From Riptortus pedestris (lineage: Eukaryota; Arthropoda; Insecta; Hemiptera; Alydidae): a DNA stretch of 64,000 nucleotides. A model generated the notes under the pieces. The model was not told where the DNA came from and did not search any database. It was given only the letters and a program-made list of their open reading frames with translations. The translations under genes and the position numbers were made by a program. The stretch covers positions 221,933,501 to 221,997,500 of the forward strand of contig CM032228.1 in NCBI GenBank assembly GCA_019009955.1, read 5' to 3'. This document shows positions 13,101 to 24,589 of the stretch, in pieces (the stretch's first letter is position 1; each line of letters opens with the position of its first letter).

Positions 13101-15530
13101 AGAATAAATGTAAGTCATTCAGATTCACAGACAAAAACTGCTGAATGCTCATTTGTTAAGGAGGTATGTTTAATGAAGTTAGTAAGTTACTCATTCCTTA
13201 TTATATTTACTCATCTCAATCTATACAGATAAAAATAAATCATAATAATCACAATACATCAAGGAATATTTATTACAAAAAAAGTTTTAGAACAGATAAA
13301 GTTTAATAACAATGAAGACAATTGATGATGTAATTATTCTTTGAGCATTATTAGCCAACAGTTCAGCATTGTCTTAAAAAAAGGAACACAAAATGACTTC
13401 AGGTAAGACATGAAGTAATTATTTCAGTATGAAAATTCACTAAAATACATTACTTATTAAAAAGAGTTTACCATTTGAAATTTAATATATTATCACAAAC
13501 AATATTCAGTAAATCCATTGAATATTTTAAAAATGAAAATAAGCTTTGGGTTGTAAAGTAAATAAAAAATAAATAAGTAATAAGCATGATTTTGTCAATG
13601 GAATTACCATCTAAAAATAAATAACAAATTCATTAAAATTAGGGATGATAAAAGACATTGAAATGTATACTTACAAAAAAACAGTAAAATCTAAAACGAT
13701 ACATTTTAGGTAAGGCTATATTGTTCTTAGAATATGGGAAATTAAATCTAAGATCTATTATTTTAAGGAATAAAATAACATTTAAGCTTTTGAAGAATTA
13801 CATTAATAAAATCTAGTACTCTGTGCTAGCATTGGGAAACATGAATACACAGGATAACACTAATCCATATTTAAGTGCTGTGATTAACAAGGAACAATAG
13901 AATAAATAAACTTACAGTGTTTCAGTGAAAAATTTAGGTGTGAATGATCTAGCTTCTGGATCAGGAAATGGAAACACCATAATATTTTTTTAAGGAGACA
14001 CAAATCCCCTAGTAGTAGTAAGAGTTGCACTGGCTAAAGTAAAGATTGCTAAGAAATAATGGTTCCTTAACAGTCACTAACTCTTTAACTATGTCAACTT
14101 CTAATACTATTTATAAATATTTAATATTTTATTAAATGAAATGTTTGTGGAATTAGGCAGAGTGTTTACAGGTAAACAATAATATTTATCTATGTAGTGA
14201 GAATAGTAGATGTTGAGATGGAATTTAAGGACAAAGGTATGTTTTTATAATTTCATGTTTGAATACATAAACTGTCTAAGTAACAAACAGAAAAAATGAA
14301 AGGGGGTTTCTAAAAAGCTTGAATTATTTTTAGAAATATTACACTTGAGTTTGAAATATATATATATAAATGAATTATATTTGAGCTCCTGATCACTTAC
14401 ACTAAAGTATTTATTATCAAAAAGAATATAATCTGGAATAAAGAATGCATATATAAATTTACAGTAAACTTTACTACACATCAACATTTTAAATCTGTTA
14501 TTGCTTACTATTTTAAAATACAAATCCCAAAAAATAATAAATATTAATTAGTTAAAACTCAAGTGTTGAATTATATTATTACTTTAAAAAAAAAAAAAAA
14601 AGATAAGTGAACTCTGTTTATTGATATTGGCCATACCCTGAAAAATATTTTATTTTGATAACCAATACTTGAGTTCTGGAAATAAATGCATTTCTGCATA
14701 AACATATTAGTGCCCATCCTATACAAGAAATGCATTTAGGTTGATAGATTAAAATAAAGTTTATTTAAGAGATGATGATATAACCTGTTGAGCCCTAGGC
14801 AAGAATGAAAATAACAATAAACAATAAAGTATTGATTATTTTTCAAACCAATGTACAAAGAAATCAGATGAAACCAGTATCATAAATCCTTGTAAATTTC
14901 AGGGATAGAATCTTACCAAAATGTACACTTAGTTTAATAATTACATTTGTATAAATGTATTTGTATTTGTTAATGTTTTGTACATTAAGCAATAAAACAT
15001 TAATTATTTTCCAAACAAATAAATCATATGAAACCACAATTATTGAACTTCCTTGTAAATTCCAGTTATAGAATCCCACCACAATGCAATATTCATTTTG
15101 TTATAAATAGTGGTGTATTTATTTTGTAATAAAGTAGTGCTGATGAGGACAGCAGGTTAGGAAAGAAGAAAGTTGAATTACCAAACCAAAAGCTACATAA
15201 TGTATAGAATAATAGGGACCAAAATGTGAGTTAAACCTAAAATAATATGATAAAAGTTATTAACAATCTTTCTTACCAGTCTTGCATAACAGATCCAAGA
15301 CCAGTGACTTGCCGCCGTTCTGCAGCAAGAGTAGATCTTGAAAAAAGACTTCCCCCTCTACCCGAAGATAACCTGCTAGGACTAAGTTGTCCACCAGGGG
15401 TGAAGGCAGGAGTGAACATCCCTGAAGTAGGAGTAACATGACCGCCTGACAAAGAGGCAGTGAACCCAGATCTTGAGCCACCCATTGACCGAGGTGCTGG
15501 CTGCAGGTTCAGATTTGCCATTACATCAAC
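3977..15530 (-). CDS. CNOT2: CCR4-NOT transcription complex subunit 2 (CNOT2/Regena), six coding exons
   Basis: CNOT2 is a structural subunit of the CCR4-NOT complex, which shortens mRNA poly(A) tails and represses transcription and translation. With CNOT3 it binds the CNOT1 C-terminus through the NOT box. Coding exons, 5' to 3' on the minus strand: 15521-15277 (ATG at 15521; exon open to 15530), 12497-12262, 9339-9100, 7676-7415, 6156-6049, 4187-3977. All borders are GT-AG. The summed length is 1302 nt, with phases 2,1,1,2,2 matching throughout, giving 433 residues. Landmarks are HVTPTSG in the N-terminal Ser/Gly/Pro-rich part, EDFPALPG, the strongly conserved GLLTFIRAAETDPNLVSLAL and NLNSPDNLYP, and the C-terminal NOT box ending YERGTYYFFD and NWRKVAKEF. 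Human CNOT2 is 540 residues, so the N-terminus is shorter here. The sequence from the acceptor to the ATG is open in frame (VDV), so an upstream coding exon is possible. Confidence 0.95.
4188..6048 (-). other. CNOT2 intron 5, with R1 fragment
   Basis: This is a non-coding intron. The only structure I see is a weak R1-family fragment around 5055-5160 (CTAGTCTGATTTCAGCCGTC and following) and a poly(A) run near 5566. Confidence 0.6.
6049..6156 (-). CDS. CNOT2: CNOT2 coding exon 5
   Basis: The exon encodes about residues 328-363 (DKLAQLKLTRYKEDLLFFMY, then GDMLQLAAAAEL), the start of the NOT box, matching vertebrate DKLA..KLGRYGEDLLF. The acceptor is TTTTTCAG. The donor is CT|GTAAGT at 6048. It lies in no uninterrupted ATG-started frame of its own and was found by following the splice phase between the neighbouring exons. 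Confidence 0.93.
6632..6650. repeat. (GT)n microsatellite
   Basis: A short run of about nine GT units in CNOT2 intron 4. No gene is affected. Confidence 0.9.
7010..7150 (-). repeat. Old R1 repeat fragment in CNOT2 intron
   Basis: It keeps 'actaaagatcaaattcatt', 'ggctgaaatcggacca' and a G10 tract followed by a 'caaaaattggaaatatct'-like block, in the same order as reverse-oriented R1 copies at 42-64 kb. It shows that the family is spread beyond the repeat nest. Confidence 0.75.
7415..7676 (-). CDS. CNOT2: CNOT2 coding exon 4
   Basis: The exon encodes about residues 241-327 and is the most conserved block: KVTNIP, KDQFGMVGLLTFIRAAETDP, LGLNLNSPDNLYPTFGGPWA, AQDIDYHVPPEYI. The acceptor is TTTTATAG at 7677. 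The donor is AG|GTGAAC at 7414. The arginine codon AGG is split across the junction with the next exon. Confidence 0.95.
9100..9339 (-). CDS. CNOT2: CNOT2 coding exon 3
   Basis: The exon encodes about residues 161-240: VGMVKQP, then FTMSSEDFPALPG, which is the motif shared with all animal CNOT2 proteins, then a Ser/Thr-rich low-complexity linker (TTTTTSSESTTT) and GIQTSPDG. The acceptor is TTTTCTTAG at 9340-9341. The donor is G|GTAAGT at 9099. Frames on the plus strand here are antisense shadows. Confidence 0.95.
10045..10106. repeat. Left subterminal palindromes of the piggyBac element
   Basis: Two 19-bp palindromes (CCTCGC...GCGAGG) lie 24 bases apart, 16 bases inside the left end. A third is at 11348-11366 near the right end. 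They are GC- and CpG-rich in an AT-rich intron. Confidence 0.85.
10256..11150 (+). pseudogene. piggyBac transposase fragment (DDE_Tnp_1_7), frameshifted
   Basis: The first frame (to 10531) matches the family's N-middle part (LIHYWRS, MSRDTFLRILRSLHFV). The second frame (from about 10500) carries the catalytic core: DEPMMLWRGR, FRQYIANKRHKYGIK, GHAIYADNFYTSV, GTLRKTRKGNP, NYNKYMGDIDRSD. All three expected aspartates (DEP, ADN, GDID) are visible. The two frames are joined by a frameshift near 10505-10525. The gene stops at 11060, after which the C-terminal part continues only in shifted frames (a PIIKRKFLFRW-like stretch near 11093-11125). The N-terminal region of roughly 100 residues and the C-terminal zinc-binding domain are missing. 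Plus strand, opposite to CNOT2. Confidence 0.9.
11318..11366. repeat. Right subterminal palindrome of the piggyBac element
   Basis: Contains the same CCTCGCATACGTTGCGAGG core as the left end and is itself inverted relative to 11243-11290. Confidence 0.8.
12262..12497 (-). CDS. CNOT2: CNOT2 coding exon 2
   Basis: The exon encodes about residues 82-160, Ser/Gly-rich (SYSGSGTGTGSMANF), then the short conserved motif LLDLSEFPSLTNR, matching vertebrate LDLSDFPALADR. The acceptor is TTTGCAG at 12498. The donor is TATG|GTTAGT at 12261. The Trp codon TGG and the Val codon GTG are split at the two junctions and both restore family residues (QDW|NSS and PYV|GMV). Confidence 0.93.
12868..13105 (-). repeat. 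Old R1 repeat fragment in CNOT2 intron 1
   Basis: The block 'accatgggggaggggttta' followed by 'ataatatcccaattattatg' and 'gttctatgtg' follows the R1 order in reverse orientation. The open frames on both strands at 12.86-13.23 kb are produced by this repeat and are not counted as genes. Confidence 0.55.
15277..15530 (-). CDS. CNOT2: CNOT2 first recognised coding exon
   Basis: The exon starts after the acceptor TTATTAG at 15531-15532. It encodes MANLNLQPAPRSMGG, LSGGHVTPTSGMFTPAF, SLFSRSTLAAERRQVTG and SVMQD. HVTPTSG matches HVTPTTG of vertebrate CNOT2. The ATG at 15521 is nine bases inside the exon and preceded in frame by GTT GAT GTA with no stop. The exon is therefore either the start exon behind a non-coding leader or continues a further upstream coding exon. 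Confidence 0.92.
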
Positions 15531-17811
15531 CTAATAAAAAAAAGAAAGAAAAAGTAATACAATAATAGAAATACTGCTAGTCAAATAAACTAATTTAAAT
15601 AAAGAATTTAATTATACTACAGTTGATCAATTAAATTTTGCTTACTAAGAGTAAATAAGTCATTCCTAAGTCAACAGTAAAACTAAAGGTAAAGGACAAA
15701 GGTGCTAACTGCAAGAAAGAAAATGTAAGAGTGGCACAATTCCAGCAAGGCCATTATGATCATAATTAGTGTAAATGAGAAGAACCTGCTAAGTGCCCAT
15801 TTCTACTAAATAGGATACTATAAGAATTATTGGATCTGAAATATATGTAAAATTCATGGAGGTCCAACAAAAAAAAAATAAATTAGGTTCTGAAAAGATG
15901 TTGCAGTCAACAACTCACAGAAGGAAGAGAGATGAATTGGTGGGGGTAATGGAGGGCTACATAAACAAGAGAGATTATATACTTGCAGGAATAGATATTT
16001 AGGTTATGTTGCCACATTCTTTTGGGGTTGTCTGAGGAATTCATGACAAATAACTTTAAAAAAAATAAAAATACTATTTTTTTTTATTCAATGCTTGATG
16101 AACAAACAATTGTCTATTGTCCATGGTGCATACAGTAGGTTTCATAATTTCTGGTTCATAGAAGGATGTATTTACTATAATACCTACTTAATTATAATGT
16201 TTTTACTATTATAGCTGCTTAAGTTATAAAGCATGTAATATAAAGTGTAATGTGGGCATAGTATATATCCAGGACTGAGGCAACCTAGATTGGCTAGTAA
16301 ATACTCGTTAGAACAGAATGGGTTCACTAATTTAGTAAAGAAATGATTCTCGAACTAACCTTTGAATCATTCGAACCTCTTATTCTATGCAATGCAGAGG
16401 AAGCAAACATCACATCACAGACATTCCAGTCCACCTGTAAAGAATATCAATCATATAGTAACAGGGATTTCTTTCAAATACTTTAATAGCACGAATCAGG
16501 CTATCAAAAAACTTTCCAATTCATTAATTCCATTACTTAAGATAAAAAAATTAATTTTTCATATAAGAAATAAAAAGTATACAATTTCACTCACCGCTGA
16601 AAATTATATCAAAAAATATTAGGTATATAATAATTTTGAATAACAGTTGTCATATAATAAATTATAAAATAAATCAAACTTCATATACATATACAAATTA
16701 TAAGCAGGACAAAAGTGAGTTGTGGTGTAAAGTCAACTTTTAATTACTATAGCTCTTCAGTCTTCATAAGTCCTTAGCTCATACAATTAACTGTTAATCG
16801 CATTCTTGAGCAAGAGATTCTCATTTCTGTCTATTGATATATGCCAGAAGGAGGGAGTTCTTGGTTCATACACTTATGGAGAATAGTGTTGTTATAAATT
16901 TAGCTTAAAATGATAAAGGAAAGTGGTTCCTATAACCTACCTAAATTTAATGTCGACATAGCGTTCTGCTAGTACTGCTCCAAGATACTTATAAATAATA
17001 AGGTTGCTTTTCATATACATAGGTTTTTTTTTTTTTCTTTCAGAGCTCTATATTTTGAGTTAGCAAATATGTTTTGTTCAACAAAACATGCCAATGGTAC
17101 CATGATTCTAGTGGTTATTTCACTTCAGTAAGCATGCACATGTACTGTATGAGCGTATATTACCAAATCAAAATTTTTTGTTAAACGCATCTAGGGAGAA
17201 TTTAAGCAGAATTCATCATAAGTCATATGTAAAGCGACCAGAGATAATAACTCTGGTTAGACATTGCAAACTATCTTTTTCAGTTTTACTCATTAATTAC
17301 AAGTCCAGCAAAATGACTGGAATAATTCAAGAAGCATGGTCTGAACTATTCCAGATCAAATTTGATGAAGAGGTGCTGCAGGAGGCTTGTTCCAGGTCAA
17401 ATCAACACTTAGTCAAAACAAAACCTTACAAATTTTTCAATTAAAATTGGTAGATGTATACTATTCATATAAACTTGAAAAAGTTCTCACTCAGGTATTG
17501 CATAAACTAAGCAAATTTCACATGGGCAGGCTGAAAAAAGACGCCCATGTTAACACTACTTGAAATTTAAGATGGACATGAGATGCTTAGTGATAAAGTT
17601 ACTTAAAGTAAAGGTCAATTGAGAAGAAGTGGAGGGGGGGGGGGTAAAGTGAAGGCTGAAAACATAAAAAATTAAAATAAGTCGGTAGTGGAAAATGTGT
17701 AGGACAAAAACAATAGTACATTATTTTCTTTGTTAAGAAATTCAGTAATGTAACACTTTTTAATTTGATGCATAATAACGGATATATACGTGCTTATGTA
17801 TTTTACTCTTT

Positions 17812-17960
17812 AAAACCTCTACCTCCTCAGTCCGATTTCATCTATTAACAAAAATATTTAATTATAACTGAAGTGGTTAAATATTGAATGTGGTATCAAA
17901 TAAATTGAAAACTTTAGTGGGTAAAATGTTAATTGACGGCATCACTTTATCCAGGACACA
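17812..17960 (+). repeat. Old R1 repeat fragment
   Basis: Contains 'ctcctcagtccgatttcat', 'ttaaatattgaatgtggta' and following blocks in R1 order. Degraded. Confidence 0.6.
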
Positions 17961-20900
17961 GACATGAAATGACCTACATATCTAAGTCCAATGCAATCTT
18001 CATTTTGGGGTGGGGCGGATATTAGTACAGAAGTCTTTTGTGAACATGAAATCCTGATTTTCATAGAAACGAGTGAGTCAAACAGGGAGGGTCACAAAGG
18101 CATGCAGTGGTTTTCTATTGCCTGGCCTGCGTGAGTCTATCCAACAATAGGCATAGGGAAGAGAATTCAACACAAGGGAAGAATTGTTAGACATTGATTG
18201 TTTGTCCATACTCCACATACAACCAATGATAAGCATAGGCAATAGGAAATATGCAGACGTAAATTTTAATGAAACTCTGCACTCTTTTCCTACTCTGACA
18301 TGGTGGCAGTAAGAACTAAAACAGGGACCATATTGTGAACCCTATGACAACCTGAAAAATAAATAATTTACTGCCTTCATAACTATAGCTATGCTTATAA
18401 AATATAATTATATAAACCACAATTCTAAGGGATACATAAAAAATGTAGTACAATAAATAACAATATAACAAACCAAAATTAATAAAGACAAATATGACAC
18501 GTAACAATAAATAAATTGAACATTTTATGAAATATGTTTTATGCTTTAAAAGTATTTAAATGTATTTTATGTCTAAGAATTAGTACATCCAATCAATTCA
18601 ATTAATAATAATTGAATTATAGATAGGTTTTGAATAAAATACAAAAGCTGAAGCAGTACCATTTGTCACAGATTTACAAAACTAGTCAATAAAATATAAA
18701 AATGAACAAACTAACAAATCTAAGATTAGGTAAAAAGGAGGAAAAGGGAGGACCTTCAGGGCAACACCCACACTGCAGAGGTGTACTGATAGCAAAAGGG
18801 ATAGAGGGGACAGGCACACTTTGGCATGAATGGTTAGACAGGAGTGGAGTTAGCTGGATAATGATTGTATGTGAAAATTTTGTCTTTGTCGGTTTCGAAA
18901 TTTAGTGGCTTTGGTTTTAGATTGTGGATGATTTCAGAAAGGATCTTTCAGTTTAGAACAGGGAGTTTGTAGTTTGTTAGGAGGAAAATAGACGTAAGTC
19001 TGAAAGGTGAGGGATGTTTTTTTTTCTTGGATCTTATCAAATGGAAGGGAAAGGAGAAGGCAGTAGATATGACAAATGTGGACGAGCTCGAAGAGACATT
19101 GAATTTAAAGTGAAAATTAGGCTATAAAATGTCGGAGAGTAAGGGTATATTTTTGGAATGGCATTCAGAATTGAAAAAGATCAATTTAAATATGTGTTTC
19201 AAACCAAAGACGTTCTTAACAAGGTGATTGTTAGTAATTAGGTCTTAGGAAATAAGTGTGAGGGGGAGGGGGGGGGGTGGCTGAAGTTGGGAGTATGGGG
19301 AAGTTATGTTGGAGAAGATATGCCTGACATATCTTTAACTAACAGAGTTTGTTTACTCTAGTAAAAAAATAAGGGAGTTGTATTGAGAAGAATAAGGAAT
19401 TTTTTAAATCATAGAAATGTATAATTACAATATGTGTATCTAAAGGACATTATTCCATTTGTATTTAATAACTTTATTTTCTTAGACAAACAAAATGTGG
19501 CAAGAATAGATGTTTTTATAAAATAGGATATGCACGCTTTTATAAATATATACTGCTATTTTGCACACTAATAATATAACTTTCTTTTGTCAAAATAAAA
19601 AAAATACACACAAAAGGAATACATTCATCAATAAAAAGGGCATTAAATATTGAAAATTATTCTCAGATATAAACCAGGAACCAGGAAAATGCTTCACTCC
19701 ACCCAAAAAATTTTCTCAGCAACATAAACATTCCTGATAGAAGTAAAAGTACTACACGAGTCATAGGAGAAATCCTGGATTTTTTCCACATAATTACAAT
19801 AGATAAAATAAAATGACTAGAATTAATTACTGGTAAATTCGATATATATATTAAAAAAACTGATTTGACAAGAAACAACTTGAAAAATAAAGGAACTGAT
19901 ATTTTTAAAAAGAATAAAAAATTACAGAACTTTTATGGACACCATTTACCTCTATAACTACAAGATTTGGTGTTTTTATTGACCAAACATACATTAATAA
20001 TTACTTTATTGAGCAGCATAGGCTCAAATGATTCTATATTGGGATAATTTAATACTTTTTGGACAGGCACACAGAAGATGGACGTCTGATATGTTTCTTA
20101 AGTTCCTCAGTACCACTTTGCTTGCCGGATTAGGACAAGAAATGAATGATAAAAAAAATGGGTTAAATGTATAACATTAATTATTCATTTCTTTCTATTG
20201 AAAACACAAAAAAAGAAATTAAATCAGATAGCACTAGTTTATCAACGCCCTCTTTACAAACTCATAATAACAAATAACAAAACAAAGTCACAATAAATAC
20301 ACAGGAAGTAAGAATACTAAGAAATCCTATGACAAACAAAAATCCAGTAAGTGATTATGTAATATTACAAGAAAAAAAGAAAGGCACCAAAAAAGTTTCT
20401 CAGTTCTTTTAAAGTGTACTTCATAAGCTTTTGTATATCAGTCCTGAATATAATGTACCTTCCGACTGGGCTCAAAGGGAGTAAAATTCAAATATAAAAA
20501 CAAATCCCACTCCTCTACTAGGGCGATTTATATAGGGCCCGTTTTTGATCTGACGGTAGGGGCCCTCATAGGTTTACTACCACACCTGCCACATTTTTCT
20601 ATATCTATATAATGAGAAGATGAAGATTCACAAAATTTAGTAAGCATTTGATCCAAAAAAATGTTCATAATTTCTCATAGTCACTTCAGTAAAATTAGTC
20701 GGAATGTCCAATGGCTCAATGTAGGAAGCTTGGAAGTGTATTCTTGATGACACCCATATTGTAATACATTGTAGAAAAACTCTAGATACATATCAGTTTT
20801 GAATTCTAAAAAATAAAAATACACGGATGGCAGAATTTAGTATTAAAATTTCAATCTGTATTTTGAAGTAATTTTTTGATGACCTCATAACATCACAAGT

Positions 20901-21299
20901 GCATTGCAACTGGAACATGTTGTTTTTTCATTGGTTCAAACAATGCTCTAAAATAATGGCCCAACTCCTACAAGGACTGCAGTGCCTAATAATGTTTAAT
21001 GCTAATAAAGTATGAATTAATATGTGAAAGATGTTTTTTAATAGTTATATGCAGCTACCAGATATCATATTACCGTTTTGAGAAACGTTTAGGTGTATAG
21101 ATAATTCAAGACTGGTAGATAGTAAATATTATGTAATGAATGTTAATCTTTTCTTAAAGATATTTTCTTTTCTTTTTTAACTTTCTTAACAGCCTGTAAT
21201 TAGATAGGTATATAAAATTCTATTCTTTTAAAAAACTAAAATACTGTGTTTCATTTACAGAAATCGGAAATTTTTAGCAAATTTCCTTTAAGAAATTGA

Positions 21300-22070
21300 A
21301 ATATTTGGGGTGGTAAAGGGAATAGGGAAATTGATGGGGTGTGCAGAGTGTTGGACCAGGAGTATTCCATTTTGCCTTAATAATTCTATTAATGTTTCTT
21401 TAGTAAACACCTCTCGCTCATTCAATTTACTCCCTGAGTTCATGCTGTTCTCTGTGAAATACCTCCTATTCTCTCTGCAATACAGTAAGACTGTGGTGTG
21501 AGCCTATACAAGAAAAATTTGCTCATACTGACTGCAAACAATGCAGTTTCTCCTTCTTCATGATTTGAATAGTACTCTTCACAGTAGACACATTCTAAAG
21601 ATTTTGAGTGGGGTCTTTAGTTGTTGGCTTATGAGCCTTACTACCAACATGGCTTGCCCACAACTCTCACCAAATGTTTGGAGCTTACTGTATGATGTGG
21701 TTTTGCTTCTGGCTCAGCCTGTAGCAGGAGGCTTCTATATGCTTCCTTCAGTCTGGTGGTGTGTCTGCAGAGCTTCTGTTGAAGAATTAGTTCAGAAGGG
21801 ATGTTTGAGTTCATCCACAACCAACTATCCCCCACACTATGAACCAGTTACACCAGGAGGAGTTTTTCTATTTATGGTTGTCTATCGTTCTTCATAATAC
21901 TTAGAACTTCCATAAGGATAACCGTGAGTTGTATAATCTTCAGTAGCTAGAACATCTTGGACTATTTTTTGCTTCCCAGTCATCCATAACAACTTAAAGT
22001 TACAATGAAATACTGTTTCATGACCTTTCAAATAGACTATTTTGAAGCATATTGAATATTTTTATAAACA
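21300..22070 (-). pseudogene. Unidentified coding-like relic
   Basis: On the minus strand, frames at 22066-21896 (VYLKGHETVFHC, KQKIVQDVLATEDYTTHGYP), 21835-21641 (RHTTRLKEAYRSLLLQAEPE) and around 21450-21310 (LNEREVFTKETLIELLRQNG) have balanced amino-acid composition unlike random AT-rich frames. They are broken by stops and frame changes. I do not recognise a family. The longest plus-strand frame here (21541-21897) reads as an antisense shadow. It could be a decayed transposon gene or retro-copy. Confidence 0.3.
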
Positions 22071-22300
22071 TTAGTAAAACTTTTGCTAGAAACAACTAAT
22101 TCAAAGGAATAAATAAAATGTTGAACCCTTTTAAGCCTATGTAGGGATTTTACTTAAAAACTAATATTCGGCAGTTCAGTACTTTAGAACGAATCATAAT
22201 ATGCTTGAAAAAATAAATAAATAAAATCTTTGGCTGAGACGGATCAAGATGTGACTCATGGGATTTTACCTAGTGATGTGAGGTAGGACCTGTTGATGTA

Positions 22301-22418
22301 TTGAAGAACTAACTAAATAAAATCATTGGTCCCATCCTGACTAGCAAAGGATACACAACCTGCCCCGACTTGCCTTAGTAGCACAAAGTAAACGTTAATA
22401 AATAATAATATTTTTTTT
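22301..22418 (+). repeat. SINE 3' tail with a different head
   Basis: From about 22301 the sequence follows the 3' half of the tRNA-SINE described at 49787-50010: AAATAAAATC, a CCTGACTAGCAAAGG block, ACCTGCCCCGACTTGCCTTA, CGTTAATAAATAATAAT. The 5' side (22225-22300) does not match the tRNA-derived head of the full copies, so this is either a separate subfamily sharing the tail or a diverged chimera. Confidence 0.65.
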
Positions 22419-24589
22419 TTATTTCTCATGTTAGTGATAAAAATTAATTAGTAATTAACTTATTAGTTTATTAATATAGTTTATTTAAACAAATGGTTAA
22501 AATAAAGCACAATAAACAACAACAAGAAGCATTGGAGCGAGTGGCTGGTTGAGAGCGAGTCGCACTAGGGCATGATCTGAGACACATAGCTGCAGCATCA
22601 AAACGGTTAATTCTCAATTTTTTGAGTTATGGTCCCAAAATAATGTGCCCTTTTAGGTAATTGGAAGTAAGGATGAGGTAACAACTGGATGTGAGGATAG
22701 GTCCTAAAAAGGTCAGTGAAAATATGATAGGGCTTTATATGAATGTTTAGGAATAACAGCTGAACAAGCAAACAATATTTCTAGAATATATTTCTCATCG
22801 TTAGTAAAATATTTCAAAGCTTCTGATATACTTTTAGCTCAAACTTCCTGGTATCATTCCTGAGATAGTTATCTTCAATATGTATAGATTCAATCTTCAG
22901 AATATAGTTTACTTCAAATTCAAAAAAAAAAAATCATTTAGCTTGTTTTGTTTTATTTTAATTTTAAAGGAACAATCAATATATACGGAAAAACTATAAT
23001 AATAAAGTCAAAGAAAAAATGTTTAACAAATGAAAATGTAAGGTAATGTTATGAATATTAAATAGCTTTTGATTACTCGTAACAAACAATATACCTCAAG
23101 CCTCCAGACTCAATACGGCAGAGGAAAACATAGATTTTCTTAAATTCATTACTCCCTAGATGAATAGATTTTGAAACTCGTTCAATGTAACACATAGGTA
23201 AAAAATGGTGGAGTATAAAAATTCAACTAATTTACTTATCATCCAAAAAGATTTTTGGCTTATACAGGCAATGAAGAAACAAAGTAATCGTTGACATTAA
23301 ACTTGTTAATTGTAAACTAGAGTTTAGAGTACTAAATAAATTACAATTATAATTATAAAAAATATTTTGCATTAGAATTATTTTAATATTTATTTTTAAA
23401 AGGGGAAATGTGTATTGATGTTAAAATTATTCAAACTCAGCTGTTCATTATCAAGTTCCAAAGAACTTGAAACCAAATATTGAAAATTTTGATGCTGAAT
23501 TATGATGAGAAATTACTTGAAATTTAACTGTTCAGTTAAATTTATATTTAAACACAGGATTTATATTTATGTCTAATGGACAGGGCCAGACTCATTAATT
23601 GCTATTGTCAGAGCTCAAGCTAACAGGCTTGATGCAGTACCAGCTTTTGGTGGTATTACAGATTAAAGATCACCACTTCTTTAAGTAGCTACTCAAATTC
23701 CTTATAGCGACGAGGGGACATTTGAAGAATAGATACAAGGTCTGAACTCAAAGGCCCGAGAATCACGCAGGTAATAAAATTTAGCGTAAGATTCTCGGAT
23801 TGTAGAACAGCTGTGTCATGACTAAAAAACAATACACTGAAGATACACGAGTTTATGTGAAACATGAAGATAGGAGAAAATAAATGAATCAAAGTATATA
23901 AAAATTTCTTAATAGCCTTCCCTAGTATAGTATGGATACTGCTGATTATAATACAAACTTTTTGAATAAGTGGATTAGAGACCGAGGGAGAAAATAAATA
24001 TAAATATTCCTGTTAAGTATTATTTTTTTGACCTCATAGAACCAAGGACTAAGAATAGGAAGTTTACGTGAAAGTAAAACCAAAACAATTCAATACAAAA
24101 ATTACAGCTCCCTCCAAAATATTTATAGATAAATAATGTTTATAAGTTGACCAGAGGTATACCGAATTTATTGTAACGATTTCTGGGAACCACTGATATG
24201 AAACTAAAGGAGATGCAGGAACATGTAATTTGTGCTTGATGATATTCCTTTGGAATTTCTGAAACTTACTGGAGTAAACTGGTGGGTGAGAACCACCAGA
24301 TTTCACAGGATATTTTTACTAAAGAAAAACTGTCTGTTGACTGGGAGGAAAACAGTCAGTGTTCCATGAAAATGGCATTAATTCAAATGTGAAAATTATA
24401 GAAGAATCCTGCTTTTCTTCACAGATTGTAAGATACAATCAGTTGGAGGTTGATTGAGAGAGTGACTTCAACCTAGGATACTCAATAACATTCCATTAGA
24501 AACTGCATCACATCTTCATTGATTTCTAACTGTGTATACGGGTTAAAATAGCTAGAAGTATTGCAAGACATATTGGATAATTTTAAGAT

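Noticed and set aside
18000..18300. Possible similarity between this stretch and 47080-47240 (cacaaaggcatgcagtgg; caacaataggcat)
   Set aside because: Shared words are short and gapped by eye. It could be a diverged repeat but I cannot support an alignment.
21541..21897. 118-codon plus-strand frame, one of the longest in the window
   Set aside because: No recognisable domain, no splice or start context, and the opposite strand looks more protein-like. Treated as an antisense shadow.
23689..23892. Minus-strand frame ending LVSILQMSPRRYKEFE, faintly like a retrotransposon gag segment
   Set aside because: The resemblance is a short hydrophobic block plus a proline-containing turn. No second motif or LTR could be found, so I do not call it.
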